Positions 20,537-30,451 of a stretch of DNA of 64,000 nt are shown piece after piece. The position numbers and the translations under genes are program-made. This DNA comes from Variovorax jilinensis (GTDB lineage Bacteria > Pseudomonadota > Gammaproteobacteria > Burkholderiales > Burkholderiaceae_C). Where the stretch lies: positions 558,001 to 622,000 of the forward strand of contig NZ_JASZYQ010000003.1 in NCBI RefSeq assembly GCF_030316885.1, given 5' to 3'. Each line of letters opens with the position of its first letter. Within the stretch, counting starts at the first letter, position 1. The notes under the pieces were generated by a model. It had not been told where the DNA came from. It saw only the letters and a program-made list of their open reading frames with translations, and made no database searches.

Positions 20537-21919
20537 TCAGCGCACGTCGCGGTCGCGCGAGCGGCCGTCTCGGGCCCGGGCATCGCCCGTCGACGACGGC
20601 GTCACCGGGATCACCGACGACTGCGGCGCCGCGGTGCCCGCCACGTTGGGGCTGGCGGCATCCGACGGCGTGCCGGGCGTGTTGGCACCCGTCTGCTGCA
20701 TCAGCTTGTCGAGCGGCAGGTACAGCAGGTTGGAGTTCGCCTTGGAGTCGACCAGGATCTTGCTCGTGCTGCTGTAGATCTGCTGCATCGCATCGGTGTA
20801 CATGCGGTCGCGCGTCACCTGCGGCGCCTTCTGGTATTCGCCGAGCACCGAGCTGAAGCGCTGCGAATCGCCCTGCGCCTGCGCCACGATGCGCGCCTTG
20901 TAGGCCTCGGATTCCTCCTTCAGGCGCGAACCGGTACCGGTGGCGCGCGGCACCACGTCGTTGGCATAGGCCTGGGCCTCGTTCTTGAGGCGCTCGCGTT
21001 CCTGGCCGGCCTTGAGCACGTCGTCGAAGGCCGCCTGCACCTGCTCGGGCGGACGCACGCCGCCCTGCTGCAGGTTGATCGCCACCACCTCGACGCCGAG
21101 CTTGTAGCGGTCGAGGATGGTCTGCATCAGCGTGCGCACGCGCGGCGCGATCTGGTCGCGCTCGTCGGCCAGGGCGGCGTCCATGCGCATCTTGCCGACC
21201 ACCTCGCGCACGGCGGTCTCGGCCACCTGCACCACGGTGTCGGTCGGGGCCTTGCTCTCGAACAGGAAGGCGCGTGCGTCGTTGAGCCGGTACTGGACCG
21301 CGAACTTGATCTCGACGATGTTCTCGTCCTCGGTCAGCATGGCCGATTCGCGCAGGCCGGTGGAACGCACCACGGTGTCGCGACCGACGTCGACCGAGCG
21401 GATCTGCGAGGTGACGACCAGCTCGTGGCGCTGGATCGGGTACGGCAGGCGCCAGTTGAAGCCGGCCCCCACGGTCGCCTTGTAGCGGCCGAACTGGGTG
21501 ATGACCGCCTGCTGCCCTTCGTTGACGATGAAGAAGCCGGTGCCTAGCCAGATGAGTACCGCAACGATCGCGATCAGGCCGAGGCCGAAGCCCGCGTTCT
21601 TCATGTCGGGGCGAAGTCCGCCGCCGCCGCCGTTTCCGTTGGGCGGACGGTTGTTGTTGTCACCGCCGCCACGGCCGCCGAACAGCCCGCCGAGCTTGCG
21701 GTTGAAGTCGCGCCAGAGTTCGTCGAGATCGGGCGGGCCCTGGTTCGGGCCCTGGCCGCGCGGCCGGTTGTTGTTGGGCGGAGGCGCCGGCGGCTCGCCG
21801 TCGGGGCGATGGGCGGCGGGACGGTCACCGTTGGACGATGAATCGTCGCCGCGGCCCCATCGGCCGTCGTTCAGGTTGAACATGGCCGGAAACCGTCTCC
21901 ACACTGGCTTTGAATTCAT
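20537..21919 (-). CDS. hflK: Protease modulator HflK
   Basis: A 460-residue partner of HflC. Residues 1-105 are Gly/Asn/Pro-rich and disordered (RRGGGDNNN, PPNGNGGGGG), the typical HflK cytoplasmic tail. A transmembrane helix spans about 110-132, then a band 7 domain (NEGQQAVITQFGRYK) and a Ser/Thr/Pro-rich C-terminus. The start is uncertain: 21919 gives an N-terminal MNSKPVWRRF, but MFNLNDGRWGRG at 21883 resembles the family start; neither has a strong Shine-Dalgarno sequence. Confidence 0.95.
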   Translation of the reverse strand: MNSKPVWRRFPAMFNLNDGRWGRGDDSSSNGDRPAAHRPDGEPPAPPPNNNRPRGQGPNQGPPDLDELWRDFNRKLGGLFGGRGGGDNNNRPPNGNGGGGGLRPDMKNAGFGLGLIAIVAVLIWLGTGFFIVNEGQQAVITQFGRYKATVGAGFNWRLPYPIQRHELVVTSQIRSVDVGRDTVVRSTGLRESAMLTEDENIVEIKFAVQYRLNDARAFLFESKAPTDTVVQVAETAVREVVGKMRMDAALADERDQIAPRVRTLMQTILDRYKLGVEVVAINLQQGGVRPPEQVQAAFDDVLKAGQERERLKNEAQAYANDVVPRATGTGSRLKEESEAYKARIVAQAQGDSQRFSSVLGEYQKAPQVTRDRMYTDAMQQIYSSTSKILVDSKANSNLLYLPLDKLMQQTGANTPGTPSDAASPNVAGTAAPQSSVIPVTPSSTGDARARDGRSRDRDVR

Positions 21920-21962
21920 TCGGTTTAGTTCTTTGGTCAGTGAAGTGGGATTGTGCCCAATC

Positions 21963-23144
21963 TCAATCGGCGGCCTCGTGCAATTCGGCTCCGTCCCCTA
22001 AGGACATGGTCTCGGGTGTGTCAGTGCCTGCCGAGTTCGAGCGCGTGGCGAGTTCGGCCCGCAGCGCGGGCAGCCCCTCGCCCGTCCGGGCGCTCAGGAA
22101 GATGCGGCAGACCTGGACGCCGTCGACGTCGATCTCGTCGCGCAGTTGCAGGGGCTGCTGGGCACTTTCAAGGGCGTCGAGCTTGTTGAAGACGAGCAAT
22201 TGCGGCACCGAGCCGGCGCCGATGTCGTTCAGCACGGCCTGCACCTCGGCCATCTGCTCGGGATGGTGCGGGTTTGACGCATCCACGACATGCAGCAGCA
22301 GGTCGGCATCGACTGCTTCCTGCAAGGTGGACTTGAAGGCGTCGACCAGCCCGTGCGGCAGGTCCCGGATGAACCCGACCGTGTCGGAGATCGATACCTG
22401 GCGGCGCGCGTCGCCCAGGTAGAGCTGGCGCGTCGTGGTGTCCAGCGTCGCGAACAGCTGGTCGGCCGCATAGGCGCGTGCCTTGACCAGGGCATTGAAC
22501 AGCGACGACTTGCCGGCGTTGGTATAGCCGACCAGCGAGATGTTGAAGGTGTCGCGCCGCTCGCGCTGGCGGCGCTGGGTGCCACGCTGGCGCTGCACCT
22601 TGACCAGGCGCTCACGCGTGCGCTTGATCGATTCGCCGATCATGCGGCGGTCGAGCTCGATCTGCTTTTCGCCCGGGCCGCCGCGCACGCCCGCACCGCC
22701 GGTCTGGCGTTCCAAATGGGACCAGCGGCGAACCAGCCGCGTGCTGAGGTATTGCAGCCGGGCCAGCTCGACCTGCAGCTTGCCCTCGTGCGAGCGCGCG
22801 CGCTGGGCGAAGATCTCGAGGATCAGGAAGGTGCGGTCGTAGACCGCGACGTCCAGCTGGCGCTCGAGGTTGCGCTGCTGGGCCGGGCTCAGCGTCTGGT
22901 CGAAGATGACCTCGCTGGCACGGTGCATGAGCGCGAGTTCCTTGATCTCGTCGGCCTTGCCGCTGCCGACGAACAGGGCGGCATCGGGTGCGCGGCGCTT
23001 GCAGACCAGGCGCGCGACCGGCTGCAGGCCGGCGGTCTGCGCGAGCAGGCCGAGTTCCTCGAGCTCGCCGTCGAAATGGGGCAACCCGAAGTCGACGCCG
23101 ACGAGAACGGCGGCGCCATCGGTTCGGGGTATCAGTTCAGACAA
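21963..23144 (-). CDS. hflX: GTPase HflX
   Basis: A 393-residue OBG-HflX superfamily GTPase that binds the ribosome and splits stalled 70S particles. The N-terminal HflX domain (residues 15-190) includes GSGKADEIKEL and the glycine-rich GGAGVRGGPGEKQIE. The G domain has G1 GYTNAGKSS, G2 Thr region LDTTTR, G3 DTVGFIRDLP and G4 FNKLD. It is divided from hflK by 43 bp and follows hfq by 51 bp on the same strand. Confidence 0.96.
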   Translation of the reverse strand: MSELIPRTDGAAVLVGVDFGLPHFDGELEELGLLAQTAGLQPVARLVCKRRAPDAALFVGSGKADEIKELALMHRASEVIFDQTLSPAQQRNLERQLDVAVYDRTFLILEIFAQRARSHEGKLQVELARLQYLSTRLVRRWSHLERQTGGAGVRGGPGEKQIELDRRMIGESIKRTRERLVKVQRQRGTQRRQRERRDTFNISLVGYTNAGKSSLFNALVKARAYAADQLFATLDTTTRQLYLGDARRQVSISDTVGFIRDLPHGLVDAFKSTLQEAVDADLLLHVVDASNPHHPEQMAEVQAVLNDIGAGSVPQLLVFNKLDALESAQQPLQLRDEIDVDGVQVCRIFLSARTGEGLPALRAELATRSNSAGTDTPETMSLGDGAELHEAAD

Positions 23145-23195
23145 GCGGAATGAAGATGAAAAAGCGCGGCGGGTGACCGCCGCGCTCCGCGCCGA

Positions 23196-23441
23196 TCAGG
23201 CGGCAGCGTCGTCGTTCTCGGCAGCCGAGAAGTTGACGGCCCGCCCGGGCACGATGGTGGAGATGGCGTGCTTGTAGACCATCTGGGTCACCGTATTGCG
23301 AAGCAACACGACGTACTGGTCGAACGACTCGATCTGACCCTGGAGCTTGATGCCGTTGACCAGATAGATCGAAACCGGCACGTGCTCGCGACGCAGGGTG
23401 TTCAGGAACGGGTCTTGAAGAAGCTGCCCTTTATTGCTCAC
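23196..23441 (-). CDS. hfq: RNA chaperone Hfq
   Basis: An 81-residue Hfq. It is the hexameric Sm-like protein that pairs small RNAs with mRNAs. The Sm1 region is [30 protein letters not shown] and Sm2 has [11 protein letters not shown]. The GTG at 23441 ([11 protein letters not shown]) was chosen over an ATG 18 bases upstream, because GGAG sits 6 bases before the GTG and the family begins MSNKGQ. The C-terminal tail is short and acidic (AAENDDAAA). Confidence 0.95.
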   Translation of the reverse strand: MSNKGQLLQDPFLNTLRREHVPVSIYLVNGIKLQGQIESFDQYVVLLRNTVTQMVYKHAISTIVPGRAVNFSAAENDDAAA

Positions 23442-23632
23442 GATATTCTCCGTGTTCAAGAGTTGTTGTTGGAACGTTCACCTTAACACAGCGTTTCTGC
23501 GCTGCAGCATGCAAGACCTCAAAGGCCTTCCAAAAATAACGGCACCCAACACGGGAACTTCCACGCCGGGATGCCGCGCATCGGCACGCAACGGCCGCCA
23601 AGTCGCCGGGCAACAACCCGAGGCCCAGGCCC

Positions 23633-24976
23633 TCAGTCGTCCTTGTCGGCGTAGGGGTTGGCCGAGGTCTTGAACTGGATCCGCAGGGGCGTTCCAACGA
23701 GGTCGAACTCCTTGCGAAAACGCCCCTCGAGGAAGCGCTTGTAGGCCTCGGTGACGTGCTCGAGCGAATTGCCGTGAATGATGATCACCGGCGGATTCAT
23801 GCCACCCTGGTGCGCATAGCGCATCTTGGGCCGGAACATGCCCGCGCGCTTGGGCGACTGGAACTGCACCGCCTCGAGCAGCAGGCGCGTGAGCACCGGG
23901 GTGGTCATCTTGCGCGTGGCCGACTTGTGGGCCTGCACGATCGACTGCCACACGGGACCAAGCCCCTGGCGCTTGACTGCCGAGATGAAATGCAGCGAAG
24001 CAAACTTGAGGAACGGCAGCCGGGTCTCGATCTGGCGCTGGATCTGCTCGCGCTGGTAGCTGTCGACCGCGTCCCACTTGTTGATCGCGATCACCACCGC
24101 GCGGCCGCTCTCGAGGATGTAGCCCGCGATGTGGGCGTCCTGATCGGTCACGCCCTGGGTGGCGTCGAGCAGCAGCAGCACGACGTTGGCCGATTCGATC
24201 GCCTGCAGCGTCTTGACGACCGAGAACTTCTCGATCGCCTCGAAGACGCGGCCCTTGCGGCGCAGGCCCGCGGTGTCGATCAGCTCGAAGCGCTGGCCGT
24301 TGCGCTCGAACGGCACCGAGATGGCGTCGCGCGTGGTGCCGGGCATGTCGAAGGCCACCAGGCGCTCCTCGCCGAGCCAGGTATTGATCAGCGTGGACTT
24401 GCCGACGTTGGGCCGACCGGCGACCGCCAGCTTGATCGGCTTGTTGACGTCGTCTTCGTCGGTCTCGTCGTCCGGGTCCGGCAGGTTCAGCGGTTCGAGC
24501 GCCAGTTCGACCAGGTCGCGCATGCCCTGCCCGTGCGCCGCCGACACGCCATGCACGTCGCCGAAGCCCAGTTCGTAGAAATCGACCAGCTTGGTGCCGT
24601 CGTGCATGCCCTCGGCCTTGTTGGCCGCCAGCACGCAGGGCTTGCCGAGCCGGCGCAGCTCGTTGGCGATGTCGTGGTCCTGCGCCGAGAGGCCTTCGCG
24701 CGCATCGACCACGAAGATCACGACGTCGGCTTCGGCCACGGCCTGCCGAGTCTGCTTGGCCATTTCCTTGTAGATGCCGCTGCCGGCATCGGGCTCGAAG
24801 CCACCGGTGTCGATGACGATGAACTCGTGCTTGCCCAGGCGCCCGTTGCCGTAGTGGCGGTCGCGCGTGAGGCCCGCGAAGTCGGCGACGATGGCGTCGC
24901 GGGTCTGGGTCAGGCGATTGAACAACGTCGACTTGCCGACGTTGGGACGCCCGACCAGTGCGATGACCGGCTTCAT
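23633..24976 (-). CDS. der: GTPase Der (EngA)
   Basis: A 447-residue tandem-GTPase needed for 50S ribosome assembly. Domain 1 opens with GRPNVGKST at residues 9-17; domain 2 has a second GRPNVGKST in [19 protein letters not shown] and [18 protein letters not shown]-like C-terminal domain ([19 protein letters not shown]) follows. AAAGGACG precedes the ATG. It lies 21 bp after bamB, and 191 bp separate it from hfq, which probably has its own promoter. Confidence 0.97.
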   Translation of the reverse strand: MKPVIALVGRPNVGKSTLFNRLTQTRDAIVADFAGLTRDRHYGNGRLGKHEFIVIDTGGFEPDAGSGIYKEMAKQTRQAVAEADVVIFVVDAREGLSAQDHDIANELRRLGKPCVLAANKAEGMHDGTKLVDFYELGFGDVHGVSAAHGQGMRDLVELALEPLNLPDPDDETDEDDVNKPIKLAVAGRPNVGKSTLINTWLGEERLVAFDMPGTTRDAISVPFERNGQRFELIDTAGLRRKGRVFEAIEKFSVVKTLQAIESANVVLLLLDATQGVTDQDAHIAGYILESGRAVVIAINKWDAVDSYQREQIQRQIETRLPFLKFASLHFISAVKRQGLGPVWQSIVQAHKSATRKMTTPVLTRLLLEAVQFQSPKRAGMFRPKMRYAHQGGMNPPVIIIHGNSLEHVTEAYKRFLEGRFRKEFDLVGTPLRIQFKTSANPYADKDD

Positions 24977-24997
24977 GGAAGGCGTCCTTTCACTCGA

Positions 24998-26143
24998 TTA
25001 CTCGGGTCGATAGCCGAACACGCCGCCATTGCGGGTGACGACCACGACGGTGTTTCCGGCCAGCACGGGCGTCGCCATGATGGCGGAGCCGTCGGGTGTG
25101 ACCCGGTTCAGGGGTGCGCCGTCGTCGCGCGACAGGATGTGCACGATGCCCGCGGCGTCGCCGATGATCAGCGAGCGGCCGGCGGCCAGCGGCGCGGACA
25201 GGATGCGGTGCTTGAGCAGGTCGGCCTGCTGCCAGGCGCGCTCGCCGTCGCTGCGGCGCCAGGCCACGACCGCGCCGCTGTCCTCGGTACCGTAGATGTT
25301 GCGGTCGTCGCCGCCGACGCCGTCGGCGCCTACCGCCGGCTTGGTCCACAGCAGCGCGCCGCGCGCGGTGTCGACGCAGCCGACGCTGGCGAAATAGGCG
25401 CGTGCACAGACCACGTCGCCCTGACGGCTCACGGTGCCGGTGAGGTCGACCAGGCGCTCGACGTCGTTGGTGCCACGCGGTGCCGCGATCGGCGATTCCC
25501 AGCGCGACGAGCCGTTGGCCGGATTGATGCCGACCAGCCGGCCACCGACGCCGGCGATCAGCGTGTCGCCAACCGCGAGCAGCACGCCGGGCTTCTTGAG
25601 AACGAGGTTTTCGGCGGTGCGTTGCTGCGACCACAGGCGGCGGCCGCTCTGGCCGTCCCACGCGCTGGTGGTCCGGTCGGCGGCCTGGACGAAGACGCGG
25701 CGGCCGGCGACCAGCGGCGGCGTATAGGCCTGGGCCGTGAGGCGCTGCTTCCAGAGCACCTTGCCGGCCTCCAGAACCACCAGTTCGCTGTTGGTCGTGA
25801 CCACCGCGACCTGCTGGCCGTCGCTGCCGACGCCGGCTGCCAGGGGCGTGCCGACGCTCGCGCGCCACAGCTCGGTGCCGGCGCGCGCGTCGATCACGAC
25901 CACGGTGCCGTCACCACCTGCGACCGCGATCCGGTCGCCGCTGACGGCAGTCGAGAGCGGGAAGCTCACGGCCGGGATCTTGATGGTCCAGGCCTGCTTG
26001 ATGCCCATCAGGGCCACGTTGGGCGGCAGGTCGGCGGGCTTGGGCCGCGCCGATCCGGAACAGGCGGCGAGCGCCGCGATCATCGCGGCGGCAGCCCCGA
26101 TGCGCAGCATGGGCGCCAGGGTCATGTAACGCTTCAGATTCAT
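24998..26143 (-). CDS. bamB: Outer membrane assembly factor BamB
   Basis: A 381-residue outer-membrane lipoprotein of the BAM complex. The lipobox LAAC places the acylated Cys at residue 28. The rest is a beta-propeller with repeated motifs such as VVVIDARAGTELWRASVGTPLAAGV and GQSGRRLWSQQR, typical of PQQ-like blades. It begins within the stop codon of the yfgM-like gene (ATGA overlap), the conserved order with der. The mature part begins SGSARPKPADLPP. Confidence 0.94.
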   Translation of the reverse strand: MNLKRYMTLAPMLRIGAAAAMIAALAACSGSARPKPADLPPNVALMGIKQAWTIKIPAVSFPLSTAVSGDRIAVAGGDGTVVVIDARAGTELWRASVGTPLAAGVGSDGQQVAVVTTNSELVVLEAGKVLWKQRLTAQAYTPPLVAGRRVFVQAADRTTSAWDGQSGRRLWSQQRTAENLVLKKPGVLLAVGDTLIAGVGGRLVGINPANGSSRWESPIAAPRGTNDVERLVDLTGTVSRQGDVVCARAYFASVGCVDTARGALLWTKPAVGADGVGGDDRNIYGTEDSGAVVAWRRSDGERAWQQADLLKHRILSAPLAAGRSLIIGDAAGIVHILSRDDGAPLNRVTPDGSAIMATPVLAGNTVVVVTRNGGVFGYRPE

Positions 26144-26826
26144 GGTGTGTTCTTGACGGGAGGTGCGGCCGCCGGGGCCAGGCTCTTCGGATCGACGCCG
26201 ACCGCGTTGAGCTTGATCTCGACCAGGCGACGGTAGTCGGTGCCGGGCTCGAAGGCGGCCAGGGCCTTGAGGTACTCGGCCTTGGCATCGTCGCGCTTGC
26301 CCTGGGCCAGCAGGATGTCGCCCTTGCGATCGGCCACCAGGGCGACGAATTGCTTGGGCACCTCGCCGCCGAGAGCCTTGAGCGCCTCGTCGTATTGCCT
26401 GGCGTCGAGCAGTTCGGCTGCCAGCCGCAGACGTGCGACCGCCTGGTAGCCCGGATCGATCGCGTGCTCCGATACCCAGGCCAGCGCCGCGCGAGAAGCA
26501 TCGGCATTGCCCTTGTCGTGCAGCGTGCGTGCAGCCAGCAGGCCGGCCTGCTGGGCATAGGCGGTGCCTGCGAACTTGTCCTTCATGTCGGCCAGCGCGC
26601 GCTCGATGCGCGGCACGTCGCCGGCCTGCGCACTGCGCTCGACCTCGTCGTAGAGCGCCGAAGCCTGTGCCGCCTTGTTGCGCTGCAGGTATTGCCAGCC
26701 GTTCCAGGCCACGAAGGCACCGGCTGCGAGCAGCACGACCCAGGTGATCAGCGTGCCGTAGGTATTCCAGAAATGCTTGAGCTGGTCGAGCTGTTCCTGT
26801 TCTTCGAGATCGAGTGGAGTAGCCAT
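26140..26826 (-). CDS. YfgM-like tetratricopeptide membrane protein
   Basis: A 228-residue inner-membrane protein. One transmembrane helix (about residues 25-45, TLITWVVLLAAGAFVAW) separates a short acidic cytoplasmic start (MATPLDLEEQEQLDQLKHFW) from a TPR-like periplasmic domain (DUF2133/YfgM type). In E. coli, YfgM is a SecYEG/PpiD-associated chaperone; that role is inferred here from the family. The stop overlaps the bamB start by 4 bp, and hisS ends 6 bp upstream. Confidence 0.9.
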   Translation of the reverse strand: MATPLDLEEQEQLDQLKHFWNTYGTLITWVVLLAAGAFVAWNGWQYLQRNKAAQASALYDEVERSAQAGDVPRIERALADMKDKFAGTAYAQQAGLLAARTLHDKGNADASRAALAWVSEHAIDPGYQAVARLRLAAELLDARQYDEALKALGGEVPKQFVALVADRKGDILLAQGKRDDAKAEYLKALAAFEPGTDYRRLVEIKLNAVGVDPKSLAPAAAPPVKNTP

Positions 26827-26832
26827 GCGCTG

Positions 26833-28224
26833 TCAGTTGGTTGTAGAGCCCCGGGGACCCGGCTCGCCGAGTCCGCCCCCGGAGGGGGGCACGGAAACCT
26901 GGGAGCGGCCCGGCGTTTCCGTGGGAGGCGAGGATTGTAGGGTGGCGGCCCAGGCGGCCACCTCGGAAAGCGAGCGCGTGGTCTGCGCGCCGCTGCCGTC
27001 GCGCAGCGCCTTGAGAGTCACTTCGCCGCGTGCGAGTTCGTCGGCACCGAAGATCAGCGCGTGGATGGCGCCGCTGCCGTCGGCCTTCTTCATCTGCGAC
27101 TTGAAGCTCGCCAGGCCTTCTGCGGTGGCCGCGTGCATCTGCACGCGCACGCCGGCCTCGCGCAGCTGCTGCAGCGTGCGCAGCACCAGCGGCATCGAGG
27201 CCGCGTCGGGCACGATGGCGTAGGCATCGGGCACCGGCGCGGGAATCGCCGTGCCCTGCTCCTTCAGCAGGTCGAGCACGCGCTCCACGCCCATCGCCCA
27301 GCCCACTGCGGGGGCGGGCTTGCCGCCGATCTGTTCGATCAGGCCGTCATAGCGCCCGCCGCCACAGACGGTGCCCTGGGCACCCAGGCGGTCGGTGACG
27401 AACTCGAAAACCGTGAGGTTGTAGTAGTCGAGCCCGCGCACCAGGCGCGGATTGATCGTGTAGGCGATGTCGTTGGCCTCGAGGATGGCCTTCAACCCCT
27501 CGAAGTGCGCGAGCGATTCGGCGCCGAGGAACTCGGCGAGCCTGGGCGCCGACTCGACCACGTCCTTCATCGCCGGGTTCTTGGTGTCGAGGATGCGCAG
27601 CGGATTGCTGTGCAGGCGTCGCTTGCCGTCCTCGTCGAGTCGTTCGGCGTGCTTCTCGAAATGGGCGATGAGCTGCGCGCGATGCAGCGCACGCTCGGCC
27701 GGCTGGCCCAGGCTGTTGAGCTCGAGCCGCACATCGGTCAGGCCGATGGCCTTCCACAGCGCGCTGGCCAGCAGGATCAGCTCGGCGTCGACGTCCGGGC
27801 CGCCGAAGCCCAGTGCTTCGGCGCCGATCTGGTGGAACTGGCGGTAGCGCCCGCGCTGCGGCTTCTCGCGGCGGAACATCGGGCCCGTGTACCAGAGGCG
27901 CTTGGGGCCGTCGTACAGCATGTTGTGCTCGATCACGGCGCGCACCAGGCCGGCCGTGTTCTCGGGGCGCATCGCGAGGTGCTCGGCCTGGCCGTGCTTG
28001 TCGGAGCGGTCCTCGAAGGCGTACATCTCCTTCTCGACGATGTCCGTCACTTCGCCGATGCCGCGCACGAACAGCGCCGTGTGCTCGAGGATCGGCGTGC
28101 GCACGTTGCGGTACGCAAAGCGGGCCATCAGATCGCGCACGGTGGCCTCGAGCCACTCCCAGCGCGCCGATTCGGGCGGCAGTATGTCGTTCATGCCTTT
28201 GACGGCATTCAGTTTTTCAGCCAT
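26833..28224 (-). CDS. hisS: Histidine-tRNA ligase
   Basis: A 463-residue class II aminoacyl-tRNA synthetase that charges tRNA-His. Motif 2 is in [23 protein letters not shown], the HisA motif is [15 protein letters not shown], and motif 3 is [15 protein letters not shown]. The anticodon-binding domain is C-terminal. The protein is about 30 residues longer than usual: the end [20 protein letters not shown] is unlike HisRS and is encoded by an intergenic repeat. It lies 8 bp after ispG and 6 bp before the yfgM-like gene. Confidence 0.95.
   Translation of the reverse strand: MAEKLNAVKGMNDILPPESARWEWLEATVRDLMARFAYRNVRTPILEHTALFVRGIGEVTDIVEKEMYAFEDRSDKHGQAEHLAMRPENTAGLVRAVIEHNMLYDGPKRLWYTGPMFRREKPQRGRYRQFHQIGAEALGFGGPDVDAELILLASALWKAIGLTDVRLELNSLGQPAERALHRAQLIAHFEKHAERLDEDGKRRLHSNPLRILDTKNPAMKDVVESAPRLAEFLGAESLAHFEGLKAILEANDIAYTINPRLVRGLDYYNLTVFEFVTDRLGAQGTVCGGGRYDGLIEQIGGKPAPAVGWAMGVERVLDLLKEQGTAIPAPVPDAYAIVPDAASMPLVLRTLQQLREAGVRVQMHAATAEGLASFKSQMKKADGSGAIHALIFGADELARGEVTLKALRDGSGAQTTRSLSEVAAWAATLQSSPPTETPGRSQVSVPPSGGGLGEPGPRGSTTN
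26845..26918 (-). repeat. Intergenic repeat, copy B, inside the hisS 3' end
   Basis: On the minus strand this reads CGCCGGGCCGCTCCCAGG, then a CCCCCCTCCGGGGGC palindrome. The first part matches the start of copy A at 16181. Here the element is within the hisS frame and encodes the [14 protein letters not shown] tail. It lies in the opposite orientation to the other copies. Confidence 0.6.
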
Positions 28225-28232
28225 GGATCAGT

Positions 28233-29525
28233 TCAGGCGGCTTCGACGGCAGGGGTGCTGCCGAAGCGTTTCTCGATGTAGTTCTCGACCAGCTGGTGGA
28301 ATTCGGCGGCGATGTTGTCGCCGCGCAGGGTCAGCGCCTTCTGGCCGTCGATGAAGACCGGTGCGGCAGGCGCCTCGCCGGTGCCGGGCAGGCTGATTCC
28401 GATGTCGGCATGCTTGCTCTCGCCGGGACCGTTGACGATGCAGCCCATGACGGCCACCTTCATGGTCTCGACGCCCGGGTACTTCTTGCGCCAGACCGGC
28501 ATCTGCAGCCGCAGGTAGTCGTCGATCTGCTTGGCCAGCTCCTGGAAGGTGGTGCTCGTGGTGCGGCCGCAGCCCGGGCAGGCCGTGACGCTGGGCACGA
28601 ACACGCGCAGGCCGAGCGCCTGCAGGATCTCGTTGGCGATCAGCACTTCCTGGGTACGCGATTCGCCGGGCTGCGGCGTGAGCGAGACGCGGATCGTGTC
28701 GCCGATGCCCTCCTGCAGCAGGATCGACAGCGCCGTGGCCGAGGCCACCGTGCCCTTGGTGCCCATGCCGGCCTCGGTCAGGCCCAGGTGCAGCGTGTAG
28801 TCGCATCGGCGCGCCAGTTCGCGATAGACCGAGATCAGGTCCTGCACGCCGCTCACCTTGCAGCTCAGGATGATCTGGTTGCCGTTCATGCCCATCGATT
28901 CGGCCAGCCGCGCGGAATCGATCGCGGACGTGACCAGCGCCTCGTACATGACGGACTTGGCATCCCACGGCTCGGGCCGCTGGCTGTTGACGTCCATCAG
29001 GTGGGCCAGCAGCTCCTGGTCGAGGCTGCCCCAGTTGACGCCGATGCGCACCGGCTTGTTCCAGCGCATCGCGGCGTCGATCATCTGGCCGAACTGCTTG
29101 TCCTTCTTGTCGCCCTTGCCCACGTTGCCGGGGTTGATGCGGTACTTGCTGAGCGCCTCGGCGCAGGCCGGATAGTCGGTCAGCAGCCGGTGGCCGTTGT
29201 AGTGGAAGTCGCCGATCAGCGGCACGTCGATGCCCATGCGGTCGAGCTGCTCGCGGATGTAGGGCACCTGGGCCGCGGCCTCGGGCGTGTTGACCGTGAT
29301 GCGCACCATCTCCGAGCCCGCGATGGCGAGTTCCTTCACCTGGATCGCGGTGCCGACCGCATCGACGGTGTCGGTGTTGGTCATGGACTGCACGCGCACC
29401 GGTGCGTCGCCGCCGACCGTGACGGTGCGCGGTCCCCAGACCACGCTGGCCTGGCGCGAGCGGCGCGCGCTCGGTGCAGCGGGTTCGATCGGCAGGCAGC
29501 CCAGGGGCATCGTTGGTTCGGTCAT
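28233..29525 (-). CDS. ispG: 4-hydroxy-3-methylbut-2-enyl-diphosphate synthase IspG
   Basis: A 430-residue [4Fe-4S] enzyme of the MEP isoprenoid pathway that converts MEcPP to HMBPP. It has [11 protein letters not shown] near residue 43-53, the TIM-barrel segments GDFHYNGH and [11 protein letters not shown], and the cluster cysteines in CPGCGRT plus [10 protein letters not shown] near the C-terminus. Start [10 protein letters not shown]. It is 11 bp downstream of rodZ and 8 bp upstream of hisS, so it belongs to one operon. Confidence 0.96.
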   Translation of the reverse strand: MTEPTMPLGCLPIEPAAPSARRSRQASVVWGPRTVTVGGDAPVRVQSMTNTDTVDAVGTAIQVKELAIAGSEMVRITVNTPEAAAQVPYIREQLDRMGIDVPLIGDFHYNGHRLLTDYPACAEALSKYRINPGNVGKGDKKDKQFGQMIDAAMRWNKPVRIGVNWGSLDQELLAHLMDVNSQRPEPWDAKSVMYEALVTSAIDSARLAESMGMNGNQIILSCKVSGVQDLISVYRELARRCDYTLHLGLTEAGMGTKGTVASATALSILLQEGIGDTIRVSLTPQPGESRTQEVLIANEILQALGLRVFVPSVTACPGCGRTTSTTFQELAKQIDDYLRLQMPVWRKKYPGVETMKVAVMGCIVNGPGESKHADIGISLPGTGEAPAAPVFIDGQKALTLRGDNIAAEFHQLVENYIEKRFGSTPAVEAA

Positions 29526-29536
29526 GGGGGGTGGCT

Positions 29537-30451
29537 TCAGGATTTGACTTCGAAGCGTGCCACGCCGCCGGCCTTGGTGAGCGGCGCCAGGTCGAAGGCC
29601 TTGCCGTGCACGCGTACATCGACCGCCGAGGCACGGCCGACCACCACCGAAAGCGGCAGGCTGCCCGTGACGCCGACCGTCTCGCCGGCCTTGACGGTGC
29701 GGCGCAACAGCTGCTTGCCGGCCGGGTCGGTGACCGTGATCCAGACTTCGTCGCGGGCCGCGAACACGATCAGGTCGCTGCTTTCGGCCGCAGCCGGTGC
29801 CGCGGCAACCGCTGCCGGCTCGGGCGCCGGCGCTGCCGCCTCGAGCGGGGGCGGCATGACGGGCGCGGCGCCCGGCGCCACCGACTCGACCGCCGTGCCG
29901 GCAGCCACCGGCGCAGCGCCGTTCGTGGATTCGGTGCTCATGCTGTCGCTATGGGTCAGACGGGAGATCGACGCGCCGACCTGGTCGAATACCGACTGCG
30001 GCAGCCAGAACAGGATGCCGGCGCCCACCAGCAGCAGCGCGACCATCGCGAGCAGCGCGCGCGAAGGACGCCAGCCCGCGGTGCCCGAACTCGAACGCGG
30101 CGCCGAGGACCGCAGGCTGCGGCTGATCGTCTGGTCGGCATCGGCCAGGCCCGGACGCTGGATGGTCGGCAGCTTGGCCAGCACGGGCGCCGGATCGATC
30201 CGCAGCGCGCGGCAGACGCTGGCCGCCAGGGCACGCGCGAACACACGGTCGGGCAGTGCGTCGATGTCGTCGGCCTCCAGGGCCTCGAGCTTCTGCGGCG
30301 CCACCTTGAGGGCGGCCGCGACCATCTCGATGTGCAGGCCATGCGCCTCGCGAGCCTCGCGAAGCATGTTGCCGGCGGTCATGTGGGTGCTGTCGCCCGC
30401 GACCAGCGGAACGGCCGCCGAGGCGCCGAATTCACTCGCCCGTTCAATCAT
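29537..30451 (-). CDS. rodZ: RodZ-like helix-turn-helix membrane protein
   Basis: A 304-residue protein of the RodZ type that links the MreB cytoskeleton to the membrane and sets rod shape. It has a Cro/C1-like helix-turn-helix ([20 protein letters not shown]), then [25 protein letters not shown], a transmembrane helix (about 135-155, [18 protein letters not shown]), an Ala/Pro linker and a C-terminal DUF4115 domain ([20 protein letters not shown]). ATG 30451 overlaps the pilW stop by 8 bp with GGGA upstream; the upstream in-frame ATG at 30475 would lie inside pilW. Confidence 0.92.
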   Translation of the reverse strand: MIERASEFGASAAVPLVAGDSTHMTAGNMLREAREAHGLHIEMVAAALKVAPQKLEALEADDIDALPDRVFARALAASVCRALRIDPAPVLAKLPTIQRPGLADADQTISRSLRSSAPRSSSGTAGWRPSRALLAMVALLLVGAGILFWLPQSVFDQVGASISRLTHSDSMSTESTNGAAPVAAGTAVESVAPGAAPVMPPPLEAAAPAPEPAAVAAAPAAAESSDLIVFAARDEVWITVTDPAGKQLLRRTVKAGETVGVTGSLPLSVVVGRASAVDVRVHGKAFDLAPLTKAGGVARFEVKS

